Source: Bacteroidales bacterium
GTDB lineage: Bacteria; Bacteroidota; Bacteroidia; Bacteroidales; F082
Assembly (NCBI GenBank): GCA_017649945.1
Contig: JAGCFU010000048.1
Coordinates: forward strand, 1-47,599
Direction of reading: 5' to 3'
Length of the DNA stretch: 47,599 bases
The stretch's first letter is position 1, and each line of letters opens with the position of its first letter. Positions 1 through 6,995 of the stretch are shown piece after piece. A program made the translations under genes and the position numbers. The notes below the pieces were generated by a model. It saw nothing but the letters and a program-made list of their open reading frames with translations. It was not told the DNA's origin and ran no database searches.

Positions 1-29
1 ACTTGCTCAACCCCCTTTAACAAAACAAG
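1..29 (+). promoter_or_regulatory. preQ1-I riboswitch, 3' part (cut by window edge)
   Basis: The bases just before the first start codon contain ACCCCC followed by TTTAACAAAACAAG. This closely matches the 3' half of the class I preQ1 riboswitch of Thermoanaerobacter tengcongensis: a C-rich P1 3' strand, then the A-rich tail AACAAAACAAG that forms the pseudoknot. The 5' strand of P1 (expected to be G-rich) lies upstream of the window. The tail ends two bases before the ATG at 32, so preQ1 binding would be expected to hide the translation start. The downstream genes, a queuosine precursor transporter and queF, are classic preQ1 targets. The motif match is seen; regulation is inferred. Confidence 0.85.
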
Positions 30-31
30 AA

Positions 32-721
32 ATGACACAGAAAACACATCATGTCAGCGTGCTTTTTCTGATATTAGCGACGCTGTTTACCACAAGCCTT
101 ATGGCGGCGAATCTGTTCGCCACGAAACAAATCTCATTCGGTCCGGCTAATTTCACCGGAGCAATCTTCGTGTTCCCAATCAGCTACATCGTCAACGACG
201 TGGTGAGCGAGGTGTGGGGATTCCGCAGGGCCAAGACTCTCATCTGGATGGCCTTCGCTCTGAACTTCTTCTTCGTCATCCTCGGATGGCTCATCGACCT
301 CATCCCTGGCGTGGCATGGTGGCAGGAAACACCAGCAGGTATTGGCTTCCACGCCATCTTCGGCATCGCACCGAGAATCGTCCTGGCATCGTTTTTGGCG
401 TTCTTGGCAGGCTCGTTCCTCAACGCCATCATGATGAGTAAGATGAAAGTTCGCGACGCTGGAAAACGTTTCACTCTGCGTGCCGTCATGAGCACCTTGT
501 TGGGTGAGTTTTGCGACTCCATTATCTTCTTCCCGGTGGCTTTGTTAGGCATAGTGCCGCTCGACCAGATGCCGAGTTTCGTGCTTTGGCAGGTCGGACT
601 CAAAACCGCCTACGAACTTATCATCCTTCCGGTGACGATAAGAGTGGTGAAATGGGTAAAAACTCGCGAAAATATTGATGTTTACGACAATAACATATCG
701 TATAACATTTTTAAAATATAA
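32..721 (+). CDS. yhhQ: Queuosine precursor transporter (YhhQ/VUT family)
   Basis: This 229-residue, strongly hydrophobic protein has about six membrane segments and belongs to the YhhQ/COG1738 family, which takes up queuosine precursors such as preQ0 and preQ1. The N-terminal region (AANLFATKQ, about residues 25-33) and the segment with FPISYIVNDVVSEVWG (about 48-63) are typical of the family. Its length is normal. The start lies directly behind the preQ1-I riboswitch tail, which supports both the start and the substrate class. It is followed by queF after 41 bases and both probably share one transcript. The C-terminal end (after about residue 210) is polar and AT-rich in sequence. Confidence 0.9.
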   Translation: MTQKTHHVSVLFLILATLFTTSLMAANLFATKQISFGPANFTGAIFVFPISYIVNDVVSEVWGFRRAKTLIWMAFALNFFFVILGWLIDLIPGVAWWQETPAGIGFHAIFGIAPRIVLASFLAFLAGSFLNAIMMSKMKVRDAGKRFTLRAVMSTLLGEFCDSIIFFPVALLGIVPLDQMPSFVLWQVGLKTAYELIILPVTIRVVKWVKTRENIDVYDNNISYNIFKI

Positions 722-762
722 TTTAATTTTAAATTTTAAATCTTTGAATTTTAAATCATAAA

Positions 763-1224
763 ATGGATAGAAAAGAAGAACATTTGCAGTCGTTAGGCCG
801 CTATTCGAAGATCCCGGAGACATACGCGCCGGAGGTCTTGGAGGCCTTTGAAAATCAGCATCCTGAGCGCGACTACTGGGTACAGTTCAACTGCCCCGAG
901 TTCACCGCGCTCTGCCCTATCACCGGACAGCCTGATTTTGCCGAGATTAAGATAATGTACATCCCCGATAAGAGAATGGTTGAAAGCAAGAGTTTGAAAC
1001 TTTATATGTTTTCTTTCAGAAATCATGGCGATTTTCATGAGGATGTCATCAACATCATTCTCAACGATTTGGTAAAGCTGATGGATCCGCGTTACATCGA
1101 GGTTTTGGGGTTGTTCCTGCCTCGCGGCGGCATCAGCATCTATCCTTATGCCAATTACGGCAAACCGGGGACGAAATACGAGGCGATGGCGACTGAGAGA
1201 TTGAAGAATTATCAGATAAGATAA
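763..1224 (+). CDS. queF: NADPH-dependent 7-cyano-7-deazaguanine reductase QueF
   Basis: QueF reduces the nitrile of preQ0 to the amine of preQ1, a late step of queuosine biosynthesis. The 153-residue length fits the single-domain type. The catalytic region [15 protein letters not shown] lies at about residues 44-58, with the nucleophile Cys51 and the acid Asp58. The NADPH-binding QueF motif ESKSLKLY is at 74-81, and His92-Glu93 (FHED) completes the usual active site set. It lies 41 AT-rich bases downstream of the transporter gene and is presumably co-controlled by the preQ1 riboswitch at the window start. The untranslated stretch before it (722-762) is made of repeated AATTTTAAAT-like words. 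Confidence 0.95.
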   Translation: MDRKEEHLQSLGRYSKIPETYAPEVLEAFENQHPERDYWVQFNCPEFTALCPITGQPDFAEIKIMYIPDKRMVESKSLKLYMFSFRNHGDFHEDVINIILNDLVKLMDPRYIEVLGLFLPRGGISIYPYANYGKPGTKYEAMATERLKNYQIR

Positions 1225-1230
1225 GAAAAA

Positions 1231-1266
1231 GGATAAGAAGGATAAGATGGATAAGATGGATAAGTA
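1231..1266 (+). repeat. Four tandem 9-bp units at a ribosome binding region
   Basis: Four consecutive 9-base units of the form GGATAAGAW (the last is GGATAAGTA) run from 1231 to 1266 and abut the ATG at 1267. A fifth partial unit (ATAAGA) lies just upstream, overlapping the end of queF. The array occupies the position of the ribosome binding site of the next gene; each unit contains the purine-rich GGATAAG. Gain or loss of a unit would change spacing by 9 bases without affecting any reading frame. Confidence 0.8.
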
Positions 1267-1563
1267 ATGAATGTCAAAATTACCGCGATAAGGAAAGCGA
1301 ATTACGAGGATTTGCAAAGTAAATTTGAGAATCCTATCGAGCATACATGCGACGTTATCGAGGGACAGTCGTGGATTTCCGTCGATGGCGCGAAGCCTGA
1401 GGGGATGTGCGACAGCGCATGGGAGTCGATGCGATGGTTCGTGCAGGAATTGGCGGCAGGTCGCGGCAATTTTTACGACGGCTGGATGAAAAATCCGAAT
1501 TCGGCTATGATAAGCTGCAACGACGGATTCCGTCCGGTCAGTTTCTATATAGAAACAATATGA
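1267..1563 (+). CDS. TIGR04076 family protein
   Basis: This 98-residue protein looks like the TIGR04076 family of small proteins of unknown function. Features typical of that family are an N-terminal KITAIRK strand, a central CDVIEGQSW followed by VDGAKPEGMCDSAW (about residues 29-53), and a C-terminal ISCNDGFRPVSFYIE segment (about 82-96). Three cysteines (about 29, 49 and 84) are spaced as in related proteins and could bind metal, but this is inference. The gene follows queF after a tandem repeat and its stop codon overlaps the ATG of the cation transporter gene (ATGA), so the two are probably translationally coupled. Confidence 0.75.
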   Translation: MNVKITAIRKANYEDLQSKFENPIEHTCDVIEGQSWISVDGAKPEGMCDSAWESMRWFVQELAAGRGNFYDGWMKNPNSAMISCNDGFRPVSFYIETI

Positions 1564-2441
1564 CCAGAACAAGAGAAATATTCAAAGTCACGATTATCGG
1601 CAGCGTGGTCAACGTGCTGCTGCTCGTGCTGAAGTTCGTGGCCGGTGTGTTGGGACACAGCTCCGCCATGGTCGCCGACGCAGTACATTCTTTGTCAGAT
1701 TTCCTCACTGACATCGTGGTTCTGGTTTTTGTCACAATCAGCGGCAAGCCGAATGACAAGAAGCATGAATACGGGCACGGTAAGTTTGAGACTCTTGCCA
1801 TGACGATTATCGGTTTTGTGCTTGTCATCGTGGCGGTCGGCATCATCAGCAAAGGTGTCGTTACAATCGATGACTTCTTCGAGGGGCAGGAGCTGGAGGC
1901 GCCGGGCATGCTGGCGTTGTGGGCTGCCGTCATCTCGATAGTGAGCAAGGAGGCCGTTTACCGTTATTCCATTGTGAAGGCGCGCAAGCTGCAGTCGCAG
2001 GCGTTGGAGGCTAATGCGTGGCATCATCGCAGCGACGCACTGTCTTCGATAGGCACCTTGGTAGGCGTCGGCGGTGCTATCTTCCTCGGCCAGAAATGGG
2101 TCATCCTCGACCCGATAGCGTCTGTCGTTGTCGGTGTTTTCATAGGTAAGGTGGCGTTCGAGCTGTTGAGAGACGGCATCGGAGACCTCACCGACAAGGC
2201 GTTGCCGGAGAGCGTGGAGCAGGAGATATTGAATATGGTGTCGGGATTGGACAATGTGGGCAATCCGCATAATCTCAAGACACGCCGCATCGGAAACCAT
2301 TACGCCATCGAGCTTCATGTCAAGATGGACGGCGACATCAGCTTGCGCGAGGCTCACGACAAGGCGACGGAGATTGAAAATCTCTTAAGAAGCAAATACG
2401 GGAAAGAGACGCATGTGGCGGTGCATGTGGAGCCGTTTTAA
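1560..2441 (+). CDS. Cation diffusion facilitator (CDF) family metal efflux transporter
   Basis: A 293-residue CDF transporter that exports divalent metal (Zn, Fe, Co or Mn; the specificity cannot be read here) by proton antiport. The metal-site motif in the second membrane segment is seen as VADAVHSLSDFLTD (about residues 37-50), and the matching site in the fifth segment as HHRSDALSS (about 157-165). A cytoplasmic C-terminal domain with several histidines (HVKMDGD, HVAVHVEPF) closes the protein. I chose the ATG at 1560, which forms an ATGA overlap with the upstream stop, rather than the in-frame start at 1407, because the extra 51 residues do not look like CDF sequence and overlap the TIGR04076 gene. 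Confidence 0.9.
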   Translation: MTRTREIFKVTIIGSVVNVLLLVLKFVAGVLGHSSAMVADAVHSLSDFLTDIVVLVFVTISGKPNDKKHEYGHGKFETLAMTIIGFVLVIVAVGIISKGVVTIDDFFEGQELEAPGMLALWAAVISIVSKEAVYRYSIVKARKLQSQALEANAWHHRSDALSSIGTLVGVGGAIFLGQKWVILDPIASVVVGVFIGKVAFELLRDGIGDLTDKALPESVEQEILNMVSGLDNVGNPHNLKTRRIGNHYAIELHVKMDGDISLREAHDKATEIENLLRSKYGKETHVAVHVEPF

Positions 2442-2448
2442 AAAATAA

Positions 2449-2479
2449 TTTGTGATTTTAATTTTTTGTTGTAACTTTG
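2449..2479 (+). promoter_or_regulatory. Bacteroidetes-type promoter
   Basis: TTTG at 2449-2452 and TAACTTTG at 2472-2479 are 19 bases apart, which matches the -33/-7 elements of the Bacteroidetes primary sigma factor. It lies 37 bases before the kinase-like gene at 2517 and marks a new transcription unit. Confidence 0.75.
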
Positions 2480-2516
2480 CTGCTTGAAATATTGTTTTTA
2501 ACTTAAAATAAAAAGT

Positions 2517-3041
2517 ATGGAAAGCAACAATATCATTGTGACCATCAACCGCGAGTTCGGTACGGGTGGTAGGGAAATAGCTCATAAACTGGGTAATATC
2601 CTTGGCGTGAAAGTGTACGACAAAAACATTCTTGACGCCGACATGGGCTTCGATCAGAACGTGACATCCAAGAAGATGTATCAAGCCGAAGAGAAGATGT
2701 TAAAGGAAATCGCGGAGAAAGAGTCGTGCATCATCGTGGGCCGCGCCGGATTCAATATCTTCAAAGATTATCCTAATGCAGTGAAGATTTTCCTTATCGC
2801 CGACTTTGACGCAAGAGTGAAACACCTTTGCGAGAAACTTGACCTCAGCGAGTCGGAAGCCCGTAAGATGGTTAAGGATATCGATGAAAGACGCGAGAAA
2901 TTCACCAAGAAATATACCGGAGTGTCGCGCTACGACGCACATAACTACGACTTCGTCATCAACGTTACCGACATCCCTGCATATCATGTGGCAGTGTTCC
3001 TTGCACAGAATGTGAGATGGAAATTCCAGAAAAACGTCTGA
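2517..3041 (+). CDS. Cytidylate kinase-like family protein (short form)
   Basis: This 174-residue protein resembles the cytidylate kinase-like family (PF13189). The nucleotide-binding loop is seen as NREFGTGGREIAHKLG (about residues 11-26), and a second typical segment ESCIIVGRAGFNI is at about 68-80. The C-terminal part with LDLSESEARKMVKDIDERR (about 108-126) matches the lid region that carries arginines in the family. It is shorter than most members (about 200 residues): the stretch between the P-loop helix and the CIIVGRAG strand is reduced. The true substrate is unknown. The MORN gene follows after one base, so the two are an operon behind the promoter at 2449. Confidence 0.75.
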   Translation: MESNNIIVTINREFGTGGREIAHKLGNILGVKVYDKNILDADMGFDQNVTSKKMYQAEEKMLKEIAEKESCIIVGRAGFNIFKDYPNAVKIFLIADFDARVKHLCEKLDLSESEARKMVKDIDERREKFTKKYTGVSRYDAHNYDFVINVTDIPAYHVAVFLAQNVRWKFQKNV

Positions 3042-3042
3042 C

Positions 3043-4077
3043 ATGCTAAAAAACATCCGATTTAAAGACGGCTCGTGCTATGAGGGAGAGGTGAACGAGG
3101 CCGGAGAGCCGCATGGCAGGGGCTACATGAACTCGCCGAGCGACACTGGCAGCGGACGCCGTGACCGTTACGAGGGAGAGTTTAAAAACGGCAAGAAAGA
3201 CGGCTTCGGCTACATGAGCTATGAACTGAATGGCTATGTCGCTGAGTATGAGGGCGAATGGCGTGACGACAAACGCTGCGGCTTGGGGAAATACACGAAA
3301 TATTCGATGGGCGGCGGCGCGAGTCACAGCTACACATACGAGGGCGAGTGGCTCGACGACAAGGAGCACGGCTACGGCATGTCGGTCAACAGCGACCAAC
3401 GCGGACTGCATCTCAGCACTGTCAGCGAGAAATACGAAGGCGGCTTTAAGGAAGGCAAACGCCATGGGCACGGAAAGATTACTAAAGACGGCTACGACGG
3501 CAACTTCGCCAAAGGCAAGGAGTATTTTGAAGGTGAGTTTGAGGATGGCCGTCTCGTAGGTCCTTGCGTTCATACGATGGTGAACGGCGATGTCTGTGAG
3601 TTTCCTGAAGGATACCTCAATGGAATTGGCAACTACACCTTCGCCAATGGCGTGAAATTCACAGCGTTGTGGCAAAAAGGAGACCTTGATTTTGACACCA
3701 TCGAACTTGAAGGCGGTAAGAAAGCGCTGTTTCTGATGGTGTCGGAAGGTCATAATGGTTTCGGCTATTCCGAGGCTGTGAGATGTCTTTTAATCGCTCA
3801 AAAAGGCAAATTGCAATACAACAAAGGTGTGATTTTATACAACGGCGATTTCCATATCAACGCTGAGGGGGCTTATCTCGAAGTTACCGATGTCACCGAC
3901 GACAGCGTGACGTATGTGGTGAAATCGTGTTTCTTGAGTAATGGAGGTCCTATCAAGGAAACCATAAAACGCGGCGAGACAAAGAAATATAAGGACGAAG
4001 TGGAGCACACCGGCAGGATGTATGACGATGACTTCACATACACCTCGGGCAGCGAACTTATTGTAAGTTGCAAATAA
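3043..4077 (+). CDS. MORN-repeat protein
   Basis: This 344-residue protein carries about six MORN repeats in its first 190 residues (YEGEVNEAGEPHGRGYM, YEGEFKNGKKDGFGYM, YEGEWRDDKRCGLGKY, YEGEWLDDKEHGYGM, YEGGFKEGKRHGHGKI, FEGEFEDG). MORN repeats form flat beta-hairpin arrays and often act in protein or membrane contact. The remaining 150 residues have no motif I recognise. There is no signal peptide, so a cytoplasmic location is likely. It starts one base after the kinase-like gene and ends eight bases before the thioesterase gene, so the three genes appear to be one operon. The function is unknown. Confidence 0.8.
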   Translation: MLKNIRFKDGSCYEGEVNEAGEPHGRGYMNSPSDTGSGRRDRYEGEFKNGKKDGFGYMSYELNGYVAEYEGEWRDDKRCGLGKYTKYSMGGGASHSYTYEGEWLDDKEHGYGMSVNSDQRGLHLSTVSEKYEGGFKEGKRHGHGKITKDGYDGNFAKGKEYFEGEFEDGRLVGPCVHTMVNGDVCEFPEGYLNGIGNYTFANGVKFTALWQKGDLDFDTIELEGGKKALFLMVSEGHNGFGYSEAVRCLLIAQKGKLQYNKGVILYNGDFHINAEGAYLEVTDVTDDSVTYVVKSCFLSNGGPIKETIKRGETKKYKDEVEHTGRMYDDDFTYTSGSELIVSCK

Positions 4078-4085
4078 ATTAGAAT

Positions 4086-4487
4086 ATGCATACCTTTTAT
4101 AAACACGAAGTAAAGTATTACGAATGCGACCGCATGGGCATTACGCATCACTCAAATTACGTGAGAATCATGGAGGAGGCGCGAGTCGACTTTTTAGACA
4201 AGCTCGGCTACGGTTTCGACAGGATAGAGGCTGAGGGCGTGGTGTCGCCGGTGGTTTCGGTTGAGTGCAAATACAAGAATCCTACCACTTTCAAAGATCT
4301 CATCGAAGTGGAGGTGTTCATCAGTCATCTCAGTGAGATGAAATTCGAGTTCACTTATCTTATGAGAAAAGGCGAGCGTCTTGTGTGTGAAGGACGCAGC
4401 GTGCATTGTTTCAGCGAGAACGGCCGTCCGGTGCAGATCTCGAAGAGACTGCCTGAGCTTACAGCCTTACTCCAAAGAAACCTATAA
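4086..4487 (+). CDS. Acyl-CoA thioesterase, hotdog fold (YbgC/4HBT-like)
   Basis: A 133-residue single-domain hotdog thioesterase. The N-terminal region VKYYECDRMGITHHSNYVRIMEEAR (about residues 8-32) contains the Asp (CDRMG) and the helix typical of the 4-hydroxybenzoyl-CoA thioesterase/YbgC group, which hydrolyses acyl-CoA or acyl-ACP thioesters. Length is normal. It is the last gene of the operon starting at 2517. Its 3' end overlaps the end of the convergent DUF4421 gene by 29 bases. The physiological acyl substrate cannot be deduced. Confidence 0.85.
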   Translation: MHTFYKHEVKYYECDRMGITHHSNYVRIMEEARVDFLDKLGYGFDRIEAEGVVSPVVSVECKYKNPTTFKDLIEVEVFISHLSEMKFEFTYLMRKGERLVCEGRSVHCFSENGRPVQISKRLPELTALLQRNL

Positions 4488-5481
4488 ACTCCCACAGAGT
4501 GTGTCGGGTTGTCAGGTCGGTTGATTCTATCTCTGAAAAGTTGTTCTGTGCCGTTAAGCCGAAGAACCACCGCCCTGAATTGCCGAAGGAATGTACCACG
4601 GCGCAGCGGCTTACAAGGAACACTTCGGGTATGTGCGCGTTTTCCTTTTCGTCTTGGTCGCCATAGATAAGATAGTAGCAGTAGCCTCTGAAGATTACAT
4701 ACGGTATCGCCGACGCGTGTATGAGCCAGTTGTGCGGAAGCACGAGGTTGTAGCCGTAGCCTAAGCCAAGTCCCATCTTCGAGTTGACTATATAAAGCAC
4801 TGATGTGCTGTCTTCAGGATGCTCTTCAATGTTGCCGACATCGGTGATGTTCACGTTCACAGCGGCGCCGACGAGCAAGCTTCCCGCACTGCGTTTCTGT
4901 ATGTATCCCTGTGTGAACGCCGCCGGATAAGAGAAACGCTTCTTGTTGAAAGCATAATAGCAATACGCGCTAAAATTAGTCTGGGTTATGAAATTTTCCG
5001 GAAATATAAGTTTATAAGTCGTGCCATCGTATTTCATCAGAAAATCACAGCTGAGACTGTGAAGCTGATTGAGCGTCACATCGAAACCGAAAGCGTTGCC
5101 GTAAGAGTTGAATCTGAGTTCAAAGTCGTTGGATTTCTTGCCTTTGTCGTTGTTGAAACTCATCGAGAAACTGGCTCCGAAGCCATAATAACCTAAAGAG
5201 ATGCTGAATGTGGGATTTATATCGCTCTTTAGTGTCGATTTGAATGTTGTTTCGGTTTCTGTGTGTCGTCCCGTTATCTTGTATTCTGACCAGGCCAGGA
5301 TGGAGCTGAGTTTGATTGTCCATCTTGAATGCGGCGGCCGTATCATGTAAGTCGTGTCGTAGTTTACCGCGTAGTATCTGCGACCCATGAAATCGTCGAA
5401 TTGTTTGATACGTTTCTTAAATTGTGCCGACGCAGGGAGGCTTAATAATAATGCAATTATTATTATGAAAATCTTTTTCAT
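4459..5481 (-). CDS. DUF4421 family outer-membrane-type protein
   Basis: This 340-residue protein matches the general pattern of DUF4421 proteins of Bacteroidetes: an N-terminal signal peptide (MKKIFIIIIALLLSLPASAQ, cleavage near residue 19), then alternating aromatic strands rich in Tyr, Phe and Gly that suggest an outer-membrane beta-barrel. Recognisable segments are WTIKLSSILAWSEYKI (about 53-68), ISLGYYGFGASFSMSF (about 94-109) and FELRFNSYGNAFGFDV (about 119-134). It starts 2 bases after the stop of the lipoprotein gene upstream on the same strand, so they form an operon. The function is unknown. Confidence 0.75.
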   Translation of the reverse strand: MKKIFIIIIALLLSLPASAQFKKRIKQFDDFMGRRYYAVNYDTTYMIRPPHSRWTIKLSSILAWSEYKITGRHTETETTFKSTLKSDINPTFSISLGYYGFGASFSMSFNNDKGKKSNDFELRFNSYGNAFGFDVTLNQLHSLSCDFLMKYDGTTYKLIFPENFITQTNFSAYCYYAFNKKRFSYPAAFTQGYIQKRSAGSLLVGAAVNVNITDVGNIEEHPEDSTSVLYIVNSKMGLGLGYGYNLVLPHNWLIHASAIPYVIFRGYCYYLIYGDQDEKENAHIPEVFLVSRCAVVHSFGNSGRWFFGLTAQNNFSEIESTDLTTRHTLWEFIGFFGVRL

Positions 5482-5483
5482 AT

Positions 5484-6059
5484 TTAATTTCTTACAATTC
5501 TGTAATGTGGGTTGTAATTGTTTCTGAAAGCCTCGCTGTGGCGCACGGCGTAACGGTTTTCAGCGGCTTCTGTCAGTTCTTTCTGAAGCTCCGGATCTTG
5601 CCATTCCGGGTTGACTTCCAAAGCGATTTTCTCGATGGTTTTCCATTCTGAAGCCCAGTCGTCGCTGAATGCGTTGTCTTTTCCGGCGGCGCCGACAAAC
5701 ATCATAACCAACTGCTCTTCAGTGAGTTCGCCGTCAACTATATTTGAAAAGTTTATTCTTGCGAAGCGATGGCGGAATCCTGTGGGCTCGCGTTTCGGCA
5801 TGAGGCTGAGGTCGGTGTCGCGGCATTGTTCAAGCTCGTAATGTATGTACTGTCGCGCCGCCGCGGTGTCGTTCATGAGATGCTCGGCTCCGAAAAAGTC
5901 CTGATAACAAGTTTTGTAGATGTCCTGCAAGGTCGCGAGAGGGTAGGCTGCATGAATATTTTCGCACATCATCCGGATGGCTTTGTCATTTGAATTCTCG
6001 CACGACATTATAAACATTGAAAACATGCATATTATTATAATAACAAGAGGTCTTTTCAT
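5484..6059 (-). CDS. Uncharacterised lipoprotein
   Basis: This 191-residue protein starts with a lipoprotein signal peptide; the lipobox is MSCE, with lipidation expected at Cys20. The mature part is mostly helical and charged, with a conserved-looking patch YQDFFGAEHLMND (about residues 52-64) and a second segment TEEQLVMMFVGAAGKDNAF (about 118-136). I do not recognise a characterised family. It is the first gene of a two-gene unit with the DUF4421 gene, which suggests an envelope role for both. A -7 type element (TACTTTTG on the minus strand) lies at 6077-6084. Confidence 0.7.
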   Translation of the reverse strand: MKRPLVIIIICMFSMFIMSCENSNDKAIRMMCENIHAAYPLATLQDIYKTCYQDFFGAEHLMNDTAAARQYIHYELEQCRDTDLSLMPKREPTGFRHRFARINFSNIVDGELTEEQLVMMFVGAAGKDNAFSDDWASEWKTIEKIALEVNPEWQDPELQKELTEAAENRYAVRHSEAFRNNYNPHYRIVRN

Positions 6060-6076
6060 TTAAAAATGAATTTTTG

Positions 6077-6084
6077 CAAAAGTA
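6077..6084 (-). promoter_or_regulatory. Candidate -7 promoter element for the lipoprotein gene
   Basis: On the minus strand these bases read TACTTTTG, a match to TAnnTTTG, 17 bases before the start of the lipoprotein gene. No clear TTTG lies at the usual upstream spacing. Confidence 0.45.
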
Positions 6085-6141
6085 AAAAATTTTTTTTGAA
6101 AAAAATGAAAAATAATATGACATTTTTTGAAGGAATTGTAT

Positions 6142-6149
6142 TAACTTTG
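6142..6149 (+). promoter_or_regulatory. Candidate -7 promoter element for the acyltransferase pair
   Basis: TAACTTTG matches TAnnTTTG and lies 21 bases before the ATG at 6171. A TTTG at 6126-6129 is only 12 bases upstream, closer than normal, so only the -7 element is well supported. Confidence 0.5.
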
Positions 6150-6170
6150 CAAGTTGTTTTGTAATGAAAG

Positions 6171-6995
6171 ATGGTAGAAGTTACTGAGAAAACGATTGAC
6201 ATTGATAATGTTTTGAGAAACAAGATGGGCAAAAAGGCCAGATTTGTGCCTTGGTTTGTGGTGTCGTGGCTCAAACGTATCATACATCAGGACCAGGTGA
6301 ACGCTTTCTTGTGGGAGAGCCGTGACCTCGTCGGTGTTGACTGGCTTGACGCGACGCTGAAGTATCTTGACACTACCATCGAACTTGTTGGGGAGGAGAA
6401 TCTTCCTGCCAAGGACGACGGCCGGCTGTATACCTTCGTGAGCAACCATCCGTTGGGCGGCGAAGACGGCGTGGCTCTCGGTTCCATCATCGGGCGGCAC
6501 TACGACGGACGTTTCCGTTATCTTGTCAACGACCTTTTGATGAATCTGCCGGGCTTGGCTCCTCTGTGCATCCCTATCAACAAGACAGGCAAGCAGAGCC
6601 GTGACTTCCCGAAGATGGTGGAGGCCGGTTTCAGCAGCGACAACCACATGCTGATGTTCCCCGCCGGACTGTGCTCACGCCGTAAGAAAGGCGTCATCCG
6701 TGACTTGGAATGGAAAAAGACGTTTATTACCAAGAGTGTTGAGTATCAGCGTGATATAGTGCCGATTCATTTCGGCGGACGTAATTCCAACTTCTTCTAC
6801 CGTCTCGCTAACTTCTCCGACAGATTTCTGCCTTTTAACCTGGCGATGATGTATCTCGTCGACGAGATGTACAAGAACATGCACCAAACTTTCCGTGTCG
6901 CGGTTGGAAAGCCTATCCCGTGGCAGACATTTGACAAAAGCAAGAAACCATTAGAATGGGCCCAGTGGGTCAAAGATATAGTATACGAGTTATGA
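6171..6995 (+). CDS. 1-acyl-glycerol-3-phosphate acyltransferase family protein; probable aminolipid O-acyltransferase (GlsA-like)
   Basis: This 274-residue protein belongs to the PlsC acyltransferase superfamily. The catalytic region is seen as SNHPLGGEDGVALG at about residues 90-103 (His and Asp of the NHx(4-5)D motif), and the substrate-binding segment as FPAGLCSRRKKG at about 164-175. It overlaps the next gene, a GNAT hemolysin-like N-acyltransferase, by ATGA. In Bacteroides such a pair (GlsA/GlsB) makes glycine lipids, and in flavobacteria the same two domains are fused in OlsF for ornithine lipids. By that context this enzyme probably adds the second, ester-linked fatty acid. Phosphatidic acid synthesis is the alternative. 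The motif is seen; the pathway is inferred. Confidence 0.85.
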   Translation: MVEVTEKTIDIDNVLRNKMGKKARFVPWFVVSWLKRIIHQDQVNAFLWESRDLVGVDWLDATLKYLDTTIELVGEENLPAKDDGRLYTFVSNHPLGGEDGVALGSIIGRHYDGRFRYLVNDLLMNLPGLAPLCIPINKTGKQSRDFPKMVEAGFSSDNHMLMFPAGLCSRRKKGVIRDLEWKKTFITKSVEYQRDIVPIHFGGRNSNFFYRLANFSDRFLPFNLAMMYLVDEMYKNMHQTFRVAVGKPIPWQTFDKSKKPLEWAQWVKDIVYEL

